Part shown: positions 11,608-24,644 of the stretch, piece after piece | Position numbering within the stretch: position 1 is the first letter of the stretch | How the letters are laid out: every line of letters starts with the position of its first letter | NCBI GenBank assembly: GCA_026874595.1 | Contig: CM049316.1 | Coordinates: 51,347,676 to 51,411,675, forward strand | Source: Sipunculus nudus | Lineage: Eukaryota; Annelida; Sipuncula; Golfingiida; Sipunculidae | Direction: 5' to 3' | DNA length: 64,000 bases | Notes under the pieces: model-generated | Told to the model about the DNA's origin: nothing | What the model saw: the letters and a program-made list of their open reading frames with translations, nothing else | The model's database searches: none | Made by a program: the position numbers and the translations under genes

Positions 11608-13545
11608 ATGGATCTTTCAAAGTATGTACTTTTAGTCTGTATGATTATCGCCTTTCTTGTGTTAACTGGAACTGGAATGCCGCTTTTGGGCGATAATGGA
11701 GTACATATTCGTTATTCAGCTAGTGACCTTCATCAACTTCACAACAAACTCTCACATTCTAACAATAAGTTTGATATAAGTATACTTCCGGAAGAATGCA
11801 AAAAGATTAGAAGAAGACCACGTGGCAGGAGAGGTGGAGTAAGAGTCAGGTTAAGGAGAAGATGCAGTACTAAACCGTTTGTGCCCACAATAACATTTGG
11901 TAACGTCCGTTCACTCAGCTCAAAGATTGACGAACTCCGTGCAAACTGCCGATTTCTTTATCAATATCGAGAGGCTTGTTGCATTGCATTAACGGAATCA
12001 TGGCTGAACCAAAATATATCTGACACATTCTTGAACATTCCTTATTTTACCTTATTAAGACAAGACAGAACCCAGGACTCTAATAAATCACGAGGCGGTG
12101 GTGTAGCTCTTTATATTAATAACAGATGGTGTCAGAATATAACCGTCAAGTCTAGTATATGTTCACCAGACCTTGAAGCCCTATCAGTGAGCCTACGTCC
12201 TTCATACCTACCTAGAGAGTTTACCAATATATCTCTCACAGTTGTTTACATTCCCCCCAGTGCTGATAAAGACATTGCATCAAAGAAGATACAGGATATT
12301 GTTGCCCAATTAGAAGAAAAGAAACCACAAGCTCTGCATATTGTACTCGGAGATATGAACCACTGTGATCTTGATCAAGCACTACCGAACTACACACAGT
12401 ACGTGAACTGTAACACAAGAGGTCACCAGAAACTGGACTTATTTTATTGTAATATTAAATCTGCTTATAAATGTGTTCAAGGTCCTCCACCAAAAAATAG
12501 TGACCATAATATGATCTATATGCAACCTACTTACAGACGTAAACTTCAAATGCTGAAACCACGTGAAATTAATATTAAAGTGAACTCAAAGGAAGCCTAT
12601 GAGACCCTACAAACATGTTTTGATCTAACAGACTGGCAAATGTTCATTGACACTTCATATGATTTAGATGAACTTACTGAAACTGTGTCTAGTTATATAT
12701 CATTTTGTGAAGACATGCTAGTACCAACTAAAACCATTAAGATTTACCCGAATAACAAACCTTGGATTAATAGTGATCTAAGGAAACTTATTGTATGTAA
12801 GCACCAAGCCTTCACAAGCAATTCAGATAACAGATATGACTTACAAAAAGAAACTGATTCTGCCATTGAGAAAGCCAAACAACAATATAAAAAGAAAGTA
12901 GAAAAACTGTTCCATAGCAAGCAATCAAAAGATGCTTGGAAGGGTCTTCAGGAATTAACTGGTATAACTAAAAGCAAGAAAGAATGCTCACTGCTTGCTG
13001 AAAATGGCTATGCTGACAAATTAAATACATTCTATGCACGTTTTGATGAAAGTGACTTCTCAAAAGAAAAAGATGACATTCGGAGCAGTCTGAGAGCAAA
13101 TTTAGAATCATGTGATGATGGCATCCTTACTGATGTAACTGATGTAAACAAAGTGTTAAGTAAGATTAATGTAAAGAAAGCCTGTGGACCCGACAAAATC
13201 AGTGGCAGATTAATTAAAACCTGTAGAAATAGTTTGTCCTTCATCATACATTACATTTTTCAATTGTCTCTCTCCTTATGTAAACTACCAAAATTATGGA
13301 AGACCGCAGAAATAATTCCAGTCGCCAAAAATAACTCTCCTAAAGTGATGAATGATCTTAGGCCTGTTGCACTAACATCTATTCTCGCAAAATCTTTGGA
13401 GGGTATAGTTCTTAATAAATTACTTCCAATGGTTTGCATATTCATCCAACAGATGCACAAGCGACGCAATTGCCACATTAACTCATTATATTTATCAACA
13501 CTTAGACAGGGACCCCAGAAATTATGCCAGATCACTTTTCATTGA
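11608..13545 (+). pseudogene. LINE endonuclease and N-terminal reverse transcriptase
   Basis: A 645-codon frame. Residues 1-25 form a hydrophobic segment, followed by an arginine-rich stretch (RRRPRGRRGGVRVRLRRR). An AP-endonuclease-like (EEP) domain follows: FGNVRSLSSKIDEL, then LTESWLN, SRGGGVALY, VYIPPSADKD, LGDMNHCD and the terminal SDHNMI. The RT begins with KKACGPDKISGRLIKTC and RPVALTSILAKSLEG. Around 13430-13475 the correct frame is lost, so the last ~40 residues (from about MVCIFIQQMHK) are not RT sequence. Start at 11608 is the first ATG of the frame. Confidence 0.8.
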
Positions 13546-14491
13546 TTATTCTTCAGCCTTCAATACAATACAGCCACACATTATGATCAATCAGCTCTGT
13601 AGATATAACATTCCTCTTTCCTACTGTCTATGGATTCTAGATTTTCTCTCGGATAGAAGACAACATGTTAGAACAAGCAAAGAAACTTCTTCAGATATAA
13701 TCATAAATACTGGTGCTCCACAAGGCTGTGTTCTGTCAGCAGTCCTTTTTATTCTATATACAAATAATTTGTCTGTGAGCCTTTCAGATTGTAAAATTAT
13801 CAAATATGCAGACGACACTGTCATTCTAGGCCTGATACACAAGAATGATGAATCGCTCTACAGGAAAACCATTCAATATGTGACTGGTTGGTGTGAGGAA
13901 CACTACCTTCAGTTAAATGTAAAGAAGACTAAAGAAGTAGTATTTGATTTTAGGAGATCAAAATCTGTAATTACCCCAGTTGCTATCAAAAATGAAGATG
14001 TTGATATTGCAGAAAATTATAAATACTTAGGATGTATTATTGACAGAAATCTGAATTGGAAAGAACATGTGTTGAATCAATCCAAGAAAGCAAACAAAAG
14101 ATTATATTACCTTTATTATCTAAGAAAGCTTAATATTGACAAAACCATAATTACCATGTTTTATAATTCAGTAATTTCCAGTGTCCTTACTTATTCACTG
14201 GAGTGCTGGTTTACAAATATATCTGATAAGTTAAAGAAACAGTTGAATAATACCAGGAAGAGAAGTAGCAGAATAACTGGTACTTCTCTTGCCACACACC
14301 AGGAAATCTGTGAAACCAAAACAATGGCCTTCATATCTAAGGTCATGAATGACAAAACACATCCCCTATATTCAGAGTTCCGTTTTTTACCTTCAGGTAA
14401 ACGCCTAGATACAATATTCTGCAGAACAACTCGTTTTAAAAAATCTCTCGTACCACACAGTATTAAACACTTTAACTCACAACCCTCTTAG
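13475..14491 (+). pseudogene. LINE reverse transcriptase, C-terminal part in shifted frame
   Basis: The RT resumes in another frame at about 13475 with the catalytic aspartate motif FIDYSSAFNT, then GAPQGCVLSAVLF and the active-site YADDTVIL. It ends with the thumb and C-terminal region (KYLGCIIDRNLNWKEH and HSIKHFNSQPS) at a TAG. An ATG at 13583 lies inside the RT domain and is not a genuine start. Together with the preceding frame this is one gene with at least one frameshift, so the copy is dead. Confidence 0.8.
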
Positions 14492-14725
14492 AAATTTAAT
14501 GTTTTGAATTATGTGTTTTACCTGCAGAATTATCTGTTTTATCATTTTTACATGCTTAATTTTACATGCATCAATATGTTATGTGTGATTTTTATGTATT
14601 TTTGTATTATTTTTATGTATTTATCTATCTATTTACTTATTTATTTTTTTATGTAATGAATTGCAAGTCAACAACAAATTCCTGGAACTGAAGGCTAATA
14701 AATGTTATCTTATCTTATCTTATCT

Positions 14726-15515
14726 TAACACCCTTCAACGGCAAAATCAAATATAAACTATACATCATTGGAAAGCACATTTAAAATGCTATTGATTAAA
14801 CCCGGTCCAATCAGGTGTACAACGAACCGTTTTTCCGCTACCGCCCACTAAAATACGACATTGATATAAATCTTGAAATATGGTGTAGTTTTGAATAATG
14901 AACTGGTCTGTACAACACCCTTCGACGGCAAAATCATATATAAACTATACATCATTGGAAAGCACATTTAAAATGCTATCGATTAAACTGCATCCGATCA
15001 GGTGTACAAAGCACCGTTTTTCCGCTACCGCCCAATAAAATACGACATTCATATAAATCTTGAAAAATGGTGTAGTTTTGAATAATGAACTGGTCTGTAC
15101 AACACCCTTCGACGGCAAAATCATATTTAAACTATATATCATTCGAAAGCACATTTAAAATGATATTGATTAAACCCCGTCCGATCAGGTGTACAACGCA
15201 CCGTTTTTCCGCTACCGCCCACTAAAAGACGACAATAATATAAATCTTGAAAAATGGTGTAGTTTTGAATAATGAACTGGTCTGTACAACACCCTTCGAC
15301 GGCAAAATCATATATATAAACTATACATCATTGGAAAGCACATTTAAAATGCTATCGATTAAACTGCAATTAAACTATACATCATTGGAAAGCACATTTA
15401 AAATGCTATCGATTATACTGCATCCGATCAGGTGTACAACGCACCGTTTTTGCGCTACCGCCCACTAAAATACGACATTGATATAAATCTTGAAAAATGG
15501 TGTAGTTTTGAATAA
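14726..15515. repeat. ~178-bp minisatellite, about 4 copies
   Basis: Units contain GAATAATGAACTGGTCTGTACAACACCCTTCGACGGCAAAATCATAT, then CATTGGAAAGCACATTTAAAATGCTATCGATTAAAC, then ATCAGGTGTACAACGCACCGTTTTTCCGCTACCGCCCACTAAAA. Copies start near 14726 (5' cut by the LINE), 14897, 15087 and 15268; the fourth has an internal duplication of about 55 bases (15313-15420). The same array precedes the LINE at 11437-11480. A similar open frame seen on each strand is a by-product of the repeat. Confidence 0.85.
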
Positions 15516-15860
15516 TGCTTTGTAGCATGTAGGGTCTCTACGTTTTTTTACGGAATTGGTGTGGACTGAAGATGAAATAAAAAGAAGGCAGTGCTTCGTT
15601 CTCGATTCAGCCTGGCGTTGGCTCCAACACGCCCAGATTTGCCGATCAGGCTTGGTAATAACAATTGAATGCCTCGCTGTTCGGTACGTCTGGGGGTTAC
15701 CATATATCACCATGTTTTCACGTTCCACTGGAGGAAAAACGGGAGCACACAGGACTCTATAGCAGTATATAACAAGTGACTCAGGGTTCATGACGTTGAG
15801 CTGAATAGACTGACATATGCAAAAGGAATTTTGTAGGTGATATCTCAATTAAAGAGAAAC
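15516..15860. other. Unassigned sequence, no gene seen
   Basis: A GC-richer patch (CAGCCTGGCGTTGGCTCCAACACGCCCAG) with open frames on both strands of about 70 and 125 codons but no recognisable domain. Probably the remains of a dispersed repeat. Confidence 0.3.
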
Positions 15861-16240
15861 AGTAAACAGATTTACCAACAGACCAAGATTGTGTCTTTAT
15901 TTGTATCCCACACAAAGCAGGGGGTCACTATGTTTTCATGACGGTTTCGCCCCCGTATATTAATCTTGTTGGCACGATAACTCAAAATTAGTTCACGGAT
16001 TTTTACAAAACTTGATATATGGATGAGAGGACGAAGCAGGTCATGAATAAGTACATTTTTGTGGGAAAACACTTTTTTTAAACATCTCGAGAAAATCTAG
16101 CATGGATGAATCCAAATATCAAGTTGACCGAATATCTTGGATAGGTTGACAAGCATTAGACAGTGGAGGCGCCACCTATTATCCTTTTATTGTTTTTGTG
16201 CATGTTAATATCCTGAATATGAAACTCAACAGTATCAGCA
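15861..16240. repeat. Dispersed repeat, related to 24840-25140
   Basis: Shares with 25040-25135 the order CCAAA-ATCAAG-TGACCGAA-ATCTTGGATAG, then GTGG-GGCGCCA-CTATTATCCTTTT-TTGTTTTT. Two diverged copies of the same non-coding mobile repeat in one window are the evidence. No coding capacity was seen. Confidence 0.6.
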
Positions 16241-16295
16241 TTATAATTATATTATTATTATTTTATATATATAAATATATATATTATATTATTAT

Positions 16296-16346
<51 letters not shown>
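16241..16346. repeat. TA/ATT microsatellite
   Basis: Runs of ATT/TAT followed by about 25 TA dinucleotides (16303-16346). Any open frame here is an artefact of the repeat. Confidence 0.95.
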
Positions 16347-16350
<4 letters not shown>

Positions 16351-16657
16351 AAAAAATTCTTATCGTATACATTGCCCCAAACAGGAACGGCTTGATGGAT
16401 TGTCATAAAATTTAATCAGTTTTTGGTTCATGATGGTTTTCCGCTAACATTATGGAGGAGTGTGTTGAATCTGCAAATAATCCTCTATCGTTTATCATAA
16501 CCTCATATCAATATACTTATTTGGTCAGGAGAAGTTGTGCGCATGGTGCTTTAAAATTATTTTCGTTTCGCATGCATGTAATTTTCTCGAATTATGTCTT
16601 CGGGAAAAAAGCATCATATGTTTATTTAAGATATTCGTGTCTTACAGTTTTTTTTAG

Positions 16658-18900
16658 CTCAGCTGACTTTCAGTCATGCTGGGCTATAGCGATGGGTCTT
16701 TGTCCGTCGTCCTTCCGTCTGTCCGTCCGGCCGGCTGGCCGGCATTCCGTCCGTTAGCAGGGCACAAATCGCAACCGTAGGGGCTAGGGCTATGAACCCT
16801 ATGCAGTCTTAGAGGTTCCAAAAAGATCTCCTTGCAAACCTGAAATTAGGTCACTGGACCTATATTCTCGAAGTTATGGGGTGTGTTTGCACCCCCCAGA
16901 AATAATTCTTTTAGCCAAAATTTTCATCCCAAACCTTCCATCTTTCACATACAGCTCACCTACCAACAGGGGAAGAACCATAATCATTTTGAGGTCACAA
17001 GGTCAAAGGTCAAGGTCACAGAACCAACTTCTTTGAAAAGTTTGTGGATACATTTTAAGCCAAACCTTTCAATCCAATTCTTTGATCTTTCACATATAGT
17101 TCACCTACTAAGTGGGAGAAGAATCCTATAGATGTTGAGGTCACAAGGTCAAAGGTCAGGGGCACAGGATCCACTTCTTTGAAAAAGTTGTTGACACATT
17201 TCAAGCTAGACCTTTCATTCCAAACCTTTCAGCACTGATATCGCTTCTCTGCCAACAGGGGAAAAGACCTGTTGATTTTGAGGTCAAAAATCAAGTTCAC
17301 AGCACCCTCTTCTTGCGTGGAGTCATTTTCAGGCAAACTTTTCAATCTATACTTACCATCTGTCATATATGGCTTACCTACCAATAGGGGAAGAAGCCTA
17401 TTGATGTTGATTTTGAGGTCAGCTGGTCAGGAGGTTAAAGGTTGCAGGTCTAAGTTATTCACTCATTGGTTGCCAAGTAATTACACCCGGCCAGATGAAA
17501 GTGGTTTGTAGTTACCCATCATTTAGAAAGAATCCAGTTGATATGTGGGCAAAAGGCCAAGGTCATAGGTCAGGGATGTTCACAATAACTTATTTTGTAG
17601 ACGATCTCTATTTTTCTTGTTTTCTTGTGTATATAACCATGGCACTCACAACTGGTACATCTCACTATGTGCCCATAATTGTCAGTGACACTTGTGATAT
17701 ATGACTCCCTTTTGTATCAGCTCATGGAGTGATAAGGACATATCATTAGGGCATAACAAAAACACTGTTGTCAGAATGCTTTGGCCAGGCATTAAGACTA
17801 TGAGAGTAAAGTGTTAAGATTTAGCTACTGATTTATAAAATGATGGGAACATTTTGCAGTTTATATCATGGAATCATAGCAATAAACTTAGTTTTCTAGA
17901 TATCTGAATATAATTATACAAATCATCAGATATACCAGCAAGTGTTCTGATAATATGTGGGTCTGTACCTGGATTTAGGATGGCTTTATTTGATTACAAG
18001 ACTCTTAGTGATGCTTTCTGCATTTCTTTTCTTTTAGGTTTTGCAGTTTACCTACCCTGCTGACCCCACTGAATAGCAAGCTGATAATTAAAACAAATTG
18101 GACTTGCACTTTTTACATTTGCATGTTCATAAATCTGATATGAGAGCTCTCCAACCTGATCATGCCTTTTAAATTGTTTTGGACATTCATAACTGTTACA
18201 TTCTTTGGAGCAATTGCTACAAGTTTAGTGTCTTATTGGAGGATGTGTGATATCAAATGTCAGACTTGTCAGAAAACCATTATGTCGGCCAGGTAGCCAT
18301 TTTAGAAATCCTTTTGCCAGGGCAGTTTCTGTGATTTTTTTTATGATGTTTGGTCCCTTTTAGAGGATGTTTGTTGTTCAATTTCCGACCTGTCAGAAAT
18401 CCAATATGGCCAACAGGAAGCCATCTTTAAATTCCTTTAGAACAGATTATCTCAAGAACTATTAAAGTGAATGCAGTGGGATGTATATTAATGTAATCTT
18501 GCATTGGGTCAAAGATTTCTTAATAAATATGACCATCATTTATGAAAGCTACAATTGGCTTGTATTGAATAAAAATTAATATGGAAGCACCCGTTTCACA
18601 ATAATTCTTGCATGGATTTCCTTGATCTTTTGCTATATTTTTATCTTATATGTGGCCTGTGTGGTATTCCTTTTGAGACTGACAGGTATCGAGCAAGCTG
18701 TGGGATTAGTTCCTGATAGCTCAACAACCATACATTTTGCCTCAGACCATCATTCACTATGTTTTAACCAGACATATATGATAAGATTTTATGGCAACGT
18801 AGAAAGTTTAAACAAAATTGGCATATAGGTTCTGCAACAATTTTACTAGAAGTTGTGAATCGCAGCCCATGATGTCGCAGGTCATGATTGGCAGCTGAGC
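16658..18900. repeat. Dispersed non-coding repeat with short inverted ends (copy 1)
   Basis: Begins TTTTAGCTCAGCTGAC and is followed by a GTCCGTCCG-rich segment (16698-16755), several AGGTCACAAGGTCAAAGGTCAAGGTCAC blocks (16992-17165), AT-rich DNA, and GGCAGCTGAGCGTCATGACCCATGGGT at the right end. The left AGCTCAGCTGAC and right GCAGCTGAGC are near-inverted. A shorter relative with the same ends is at 21268-22163. No convincing gene is present; open frames of 70-100 codons lack any domain. The family is of a kind common in bivalve genomes. Confidence 0.6.
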
Positions 18901-18950
18901 GTCATGACCCATGGGTGACTTGTTTATCATTGTAATGATATTTTTTTCAG

Positions 18951-21900
18951 ACGATGCTTACGTTGCCGGAGATGCTCCACCCACCCGATGCTGTGAAAGA
19001 TATGGTAAATATTTAAATAAATATCAGTTAAGAAATAAAATTTATTAGGAGTTGTGTTGGTTTTATAGACAAGATTGCTATTGTTGTACAATTACCCTTT
19101 AACTCATTTAAGATAATTATAATAAAAATCTCATTCTTTACATCACCCCTTATCCTTATATAATTAAATGACATACCCCAAGCATATATAAAAATAATCA
19201 CCAATATCATTATCATAATATTATGGCATCCTGTGGATAATAATTCCAGGTGAACAGAACATTCTTCGGACATAGCCGACCCAAACATGAAATCGGGCGT
19301 TTGAGAGGGCAGGTTATACGAACCGCCGATGTCCAATGTTTAAATCTGTCTTTGGGAGGCGAACAGGCATGAGGTTTGCAACGACTGTTTGGATCATTCA
19401 AGAAAGGATGTCTTAATGATGTTGTAAGTTAACACTATGGACGATCATCATATATTTGTTCGAGATGTTTATTATTTTCTTCTCCATTTGGTTCTCATTC
19501 TTTCTCTCTTTCTCAAGCATTGAGCCCAATCAACACTTGCGACCACCCCATATTTGCGACGAATTTTCTTTGTCCTTATGTTTTTAAGGTTATTTATGTC
19601 TATAAATACCACCTTAATATTCATAATAATAAGCATATTTCATGTCCCCAGATATGATGCGATAACGAAAAGTACTATATTAACGTTTGGCATGAGCCAA
19701 TTCGTGCGATCATGCCCAGAAAAAAGGAGCATGATAAAGGCGACAGCACAAGATTATTTTCTTGTTGTCTCCGTATGTAATTCACCGTAAGCTGGGGGCC
19801 ATTGCGGTTGTGCATATGAACATGTATATGTATTTTTGGACATGAATTACATAAAAATATTATTTCCTTTCAACATTACCCCAGAAACATCTATTATTAG
19901 GGTGCTCCGCATAGTAAATTATATTTTGTTATGATCCATTTTAAAGATGTGCAATTGATTCACAACGATGCTTTTTCAGATCGTCAACGGCTTCTTGGAC
20001 ATCTTAACGCAAAAGGTGAGGAAGAAAAATGTAATACACGTTATTTTGTGGTAAAATCAGCTGCACTTGAAAAGAAAATATAAAAAGCTTTTGATGTCCT
20101 TGTGGTAAATCTACGATAGCGTTAACATATTAGCGGAAGCAAAGTCAAACCTTCCGATTCGGGCATGATATTAAACTTTTATTGTATATATGCCTTATAC
20201 GCATCCTGGAAGACGGAACGAAATAATACTATAACATGCGATTTGTGGGATTCACAGCGATTAGCATCTTTCCACACGTGGATTCAGAAAAATGTATGTA
20301 TAACGCCATCGTAGTTAAATTTTGACAAGACTGGTCTCGCGACGGTAATTGACGTAAAGTTATTTCTGTTTATTTATTTTTAGGTAAATGGTACAAAAAA
20401 ATTGTCTTCGTTCCTGATACTGGCCGATACAGATACCTACCCTCAAATGCGCATGGTGAGTAACAAATAATGCTAAATCATTTGTTTTATTTATTTAAAC
20501 AAATCTATAATGGGTACTTCTTCTGACAGCAAGATAAACAATGTGCTGATACAGATACGACAGTCTAGCGTGATGAGTGCAGCACACATGTTGCACGAAA
20601 CTACATAGTGGTTAAATGTCTAAAAGAGAACTTGACCGTTCTATATTTGTATATATATCTTATGTGAAGTTAGGCACATAAGACATTAATTGAACTTTCT
20701 GGGATAATTTTCATTGTGCGAAGCACAAAATACTTTTATATGCCTTATACACATAACGTATAAAATGATATAATACTATGAAAAGAGCAAGCTTACTATA
20801 AGTACTTACTATAAGTACTTAAGTAATATTAATTTTATTTGTTTAAGCTTCGACTGTCGGAAATGAGAAAGATGTTTGTTCCGGTCAACCACGATAATCA
20901 GCACTGGACATTGCTGGTATGTTTATTATTTGATATTTTCGCGAAATAATAGGAATAAATTATAACGTTAAATACAGATATTTTTTTAAATATGGTACAA
21001 ATCCATGGCATGTGTCGTTTTTTTTCTGTCACCACACACTTGCGGATAACATATTCTCTTCACTACAGGTAATTGATTTGGTGTTGAAACAATTGAGATA
21101 TTTCGACCCAATACAAAGTGAACGCCCATTACCACACTGGATCGACGGGAAAATAAGGTAATCCGTTATATTGCATGTTGTGTGGAATTATACATATAAT
21201 CACACGGCTACTTTAACACTTTAAACATGCATCCATTTGAGCAAGAACAGCATGAACAGTGTTCTTTTTAGCTCAGCTGACTGTAGCATCTGAGCTATAG
21301 CGATCATTCTTTGTCCGTCATCCGTCCGTCCGTCCATCCGTCTGTCCGTCTGTCCGTTAACCAGGTACAAATCTTAATGGCTGGACCTAGAATCTTGTAA
21401 CTTGACATTCTGCGAGGTCCATGAAAAATCCTTTTGGAAATCAGAAATCAAGTCTCTGTTACCCCTATCCATCGAGGTTTACTGCTCCGAAGTACCCTCT
21501 ACCCCCCCCCCCCCCCCCCACCCACAGAATAGTCAAAAATTTTGCATAAAAGCAGCAACATCTCAATAACTACAACAATGATGATTATGATTTTGGACAT
21601 AAATATTGATCATGAGGTGTTTCGTCAGTTCCTGCAGACTGGTGGCCCCCAACAGTTTTTTTTTTTTTTTTTTTCTTTCACCATTTATGAGACCTTATGT
21701 GGTAATCTGTTAACAGGGCACAAATCATAACGACTGGACCTGGAATATTCATTCTTGACACGCAGGGAGACCCATGAAAATTTTCCACGGAAACCTGAAA
21801 TAAGGTCTCTGTTACCTATATCCTTTGAGCTATGGGGCTCTGAAGTATCCCTCAGAATAATGTAAAATTTTATACAAAAGCACAAGTATCTGAACAACGT

Positions 21901-24644
21901 ATGCATTGATAGTCATAATTCTTTGCATGGATATTGATCAGACAGTATTTCATCAGTTTCTACAGACCGGTGCAGCCATCTGTATTTTTTCGACAGTTTA
22001 CGCATTTTATTCTCTGTTTTTTTAGATTTATAAATATAGACACAATGTAAGCCTGTTGGTAAATCGTTTTAATGCTTCAATTGAATGGACATACCACCAA
22101 ACCAATTTTGGCATTCAGATGATAAAATGCCATATGTGCATGTCTTCTTAGTCAGCTGAGCGTCATCATCCATGGGTCACTTGTCTTGATTAGTGACAGT
22201 ACATAATGGGGAAAGGAATATCCAGAAGTTCTAAATAGCTTTATTCACAAAGCGACTTAATCTTATTCCACTGGATTATTATTTTTAATTTACTGTGGGT
22301 GATGTTCTGTTGATTTGGGTGATGCGTTTTTAAGTGTGAGATAATGTTTACACTGTCAAAGAAACATGCATTTAATGCATTTTACAATATCTAAATTAGA
22401 AATTCTTTCCTTTTTTTTAAAGGGCCTTTTTGGAGCACCGGAATAGGCTTATCTCGTCTGATCGCATAGTCCTTGACGACACGTGGACCAGGCCAGTGGT
22501 ATCATATGCAACCCAACCCAACACCAGCAGCTGTGGAGCCATGGTATGCATGGTGTGTATAACTTTTAAGAATTTTTAGAAAGAAGATATTTTTTGCCCG
22601 CTTGAAGGGCTATATTCTATTTGCATCGGTAAAATATAAATATGAGCATGTTCACTAAATGTAACCAATGTAACGCGAGAAAAATTATCTTGCAACAAAC
22701 CCATGATTAAGATTCCAAACCGTTTATCAAATCTTTATACTAGAAAACATGTTCAAAATGATAGTGTATTGCTTGCATCATATATGAATATAAACGAAAA
22801 AAAAAAACATTTATTTTCTATACGGTCGTAATAACAGTGAAATAAAACTTCCTATTTCAGTATGCCCTGGAAGAATGTTATGGAGAAGTACATACAACAG
22901 AAATAACACAAGTAAGATCATTTTTGCGGGAGTCTTAAATGAACGTACATGTATTTTGGACGTAATATTTCTATGTCAACTGTCTAATTTTAAGTATCCC
23001 TGTTACTACTAAGAAAATTCGTTGTTTAAAAAAATTAAGACGCGTAAAATACATTGTTTCTACCAACTGTAAATTCACTCTTACATGTGCCATTTTGACT
23101 CTGTTTACAATTCTTCGATTCTCCAAGATGAATATACCCTATATGCGAAATGTAACACACGGAACGAAGCATTCCTAAAGCCTGGGTCACAATCCGCTAC
23201 GGTCAACGCACACCGTAGAGTACCGTGCGGTTTTCGGACCGTAGGAATACTTAAGCCTCGGTCACAACCCGCTGCGGTCACCGCATATTGTAGATGACCG
23301 GCAGGTTTTTGAAACCGCGGGAATATTTATGCGGCCGACATGCGGGAAAGGCAAGGTGTGTTCCTCATTCTCACGTCCTTCGCACGGTGAACCAAGCAGA
23401 TTACAGAACTGTCATCTCTTTGAGTAAACCAACCTGCGGATGCCGCAAGCTTACCTTGCGGAAGCCGCAAAGGGCCCTTACGACAGCCGCAGGTACACCG
23501 TACGTCTCTCGGGTAGCCGCGTAGGCGTTAAAAATCGCACGGGTATCCTACGACATCCGTACGTCTACCTTACGGTGCCCGTGCGGAGCCCGTAGGTGGC
23601 TGACTGACGCACGGCGGCAGCATCAACTTAAGCGCTTGCGCTAATGTCAGTTACGGTCGTTGAGGAGTCCCTGCAGCCTTCGGAAAACGAACGGTTGCCG
23701 TACGCCAACCGCACAGAATAGCCCAAAACACCCGCCGTACGGCGACCGTATCCCGGTTGTGACCGAGGCTTTACGTTTGTCGCCGCAGCTGTGTATGCAG
23801 CATGTTCATATAATTTGTCCTTATACAGCATCCGTAGATTATATTTTCAACATCGTTCCTAGTTAATTCATATGACTGACACTGTAAAAAAATGGGAGTC
23901 TCTTTTGCATCCAAGTACCCTTTATAAAATATTCAATGACGGAGATTAGATAACAATTTAATATAATTGTACCTCCCTGAACAATCATCAAATGATATAT
24001 TCAACACCACTATTTAATGAAAAATTTAATGTTGGCAGAACAGTCGGCGATCATTTTATCTATTAATTAGAATCCGTTCACTGCTTTAAAAACGTATCAT
24101 TTGTTTCAGATTGTATTTGATAACTTGTATACGTCTATCGCATATTTCATCCTCTGTGAATTGGAGTATACACAAGTACCGGTGAGCACAAAGTTAGCAG
24201 TTAATAAATTACATCAGGTGTCTGTACATGTACAGGGTTATGTGAACAAACATTACAGAATAAAGATACCATAACCATATTTAAACCGACAATAACCTGA
24301 AAACTAGGATATTAAATTTGCATTAAGGCGATAGTGACCGTGCTATTTACTGTGATGGTTTGTGTGTGTATACAGTCTTTACGATGGCAGTTAATATATT
24401 TGTATATAAATCCCTATGGGCCTATACAGACAGTTTTTCATTGCTTTTCTTTGTTTCTTCTTAATGTGTGTAATTAAGTTTTCATTTTCCTGTATTGTCA
24501 TGATATATTCCTTGCCGCGTACATTGTCATACAACTTTTCCCTGTTCTCTACAGGTGGAATCAACGCCCATGGATACAGACTCAGGGGATGAGGCACAAA
24601 GAGAAGGACACGGCATTGTCTCAATAGGCCAAGTGAAATTATAT
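18951..24644 (+). CDS. Ulp1/SENP-like C48 cysteine protease gene, nine exons, 3' end not found
   Basis: Exons with AG...GT borders and consistent phase: 18951-19004, 19980-20015, 20384-20455, 20848-20916, 21069-21157, 22423-22552 (or 22543), 22861-22911, 24110-24181 and 24555-24644. All are phase 0 except the 21157/22423 junction, which splits an arginine codon. The peptide contains the Ulp1 catalytic set: His-Trp in HDNQHWTLL, Asp in RYFDP, Gln in SYATQPN and Cys in SSCGAM. Such enzymes cleave ubiquitin-like modifiers such as SUMO from lysines, usually in the nucleus. The first exon has an early ATG (MLTLPEM) but upstream exons may exist. No stop follows the last exon before the virus-like element, so the 3' part is lost or lies beyond the window. 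A family captured by transposons is an alternative to a host gene, but the introns favour a host gene. Confidence 0.7.
19005..21068. other. Introns 1-4 of the C48 protease gene
   Basis: Introns at 19005-19979, 20016-20383, 20456-20847 and 20917-21068. They are AT-rich, begin with GT(A/G)A-type donors and end in pyrimidine-rich CAG/TAG/AAG acceptors. I see no gene or strong repeat in them. A 102-codon minus-strand frame near 19028-19336 lacks any domain. Confidence 0.5.
21268..22163. repeat. Dispersed non-coding repeat with short inverted ends (copy 2)
   Basis: Lies in intron 5 of the C48 protease gene. It starts TTTTAGCTCAGCTGACTG, has a GTCCGTC run (21312-21358), poly-C (21505-21519) and poly-T (21656-21675) tracts, two internal copies of a CAAATC...TGGACCT-GAAT...GACA block (about 21366 and 21721), and ends AGTCAGCTGAGC followed by GTCAT..CCATGGGT. 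The 11-base ends are inverted repeats of each other. Same family as 16658-18900. Confidence 0.65.
23177..23773. repeat. GC-rich MITE with terminal inverted repeats
   Basis: The left end reads AAGCCTGGGTCACAATCCGCTACGG, repeated at 23251 as AAGCCTCGGTCACAACCCGCTGCGG. The right end (23742-23773) is the reverse complement, CCGTATCCCGGTTGTGACCGAGGCTT. Between them is a CpG-rich core with many CCGCA/ACGGT words. It lies in the intron between C48 exons 7 and 8. No coding capacity was seen, so it is a non-autonomous DNA transposon. Confidence 0.75.

Larger units (their letters stand above)
11480..14725 (+). mobile_element. Non-LTR retrotransposon (CR1/Rex1-like LINE), frameshifted
   Basis: An endonuclease-reverse transcriptase coding region is followed by a T-rich 3' UTR and a pentanucleotide tail of TTATC repeats (14703-14725). 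The element starts close to 11480 in a GC-rich 5' UTR (GTCTAGATGGCGCTGCACAGCGG). It interrupts a minisatellite whose unit reads TGTACAACACCC; the ACAACACC before it and AACACCC after the tail look like a target-site duplication. The EN and RT order and the AP-endonuclease-type motifs place it in the jockey/CR1 group; the precise clade is uncertain. Confidence 0.8.

Noticed and set aside
14945-15848. Open frames on both strands in the minisatellite
   Set aside because: They repeat with the unit and have no domain.
16198-16395. 65-codon frame of Ile/Tyr repeats
   Set aside because: Translation of the TA microsatellite.
23085-23866. Several 60-80 codon frames on both strands in a GC-rich block
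   Set aside because: They lie inside the inverted-repeat MITE and have no protein signature.
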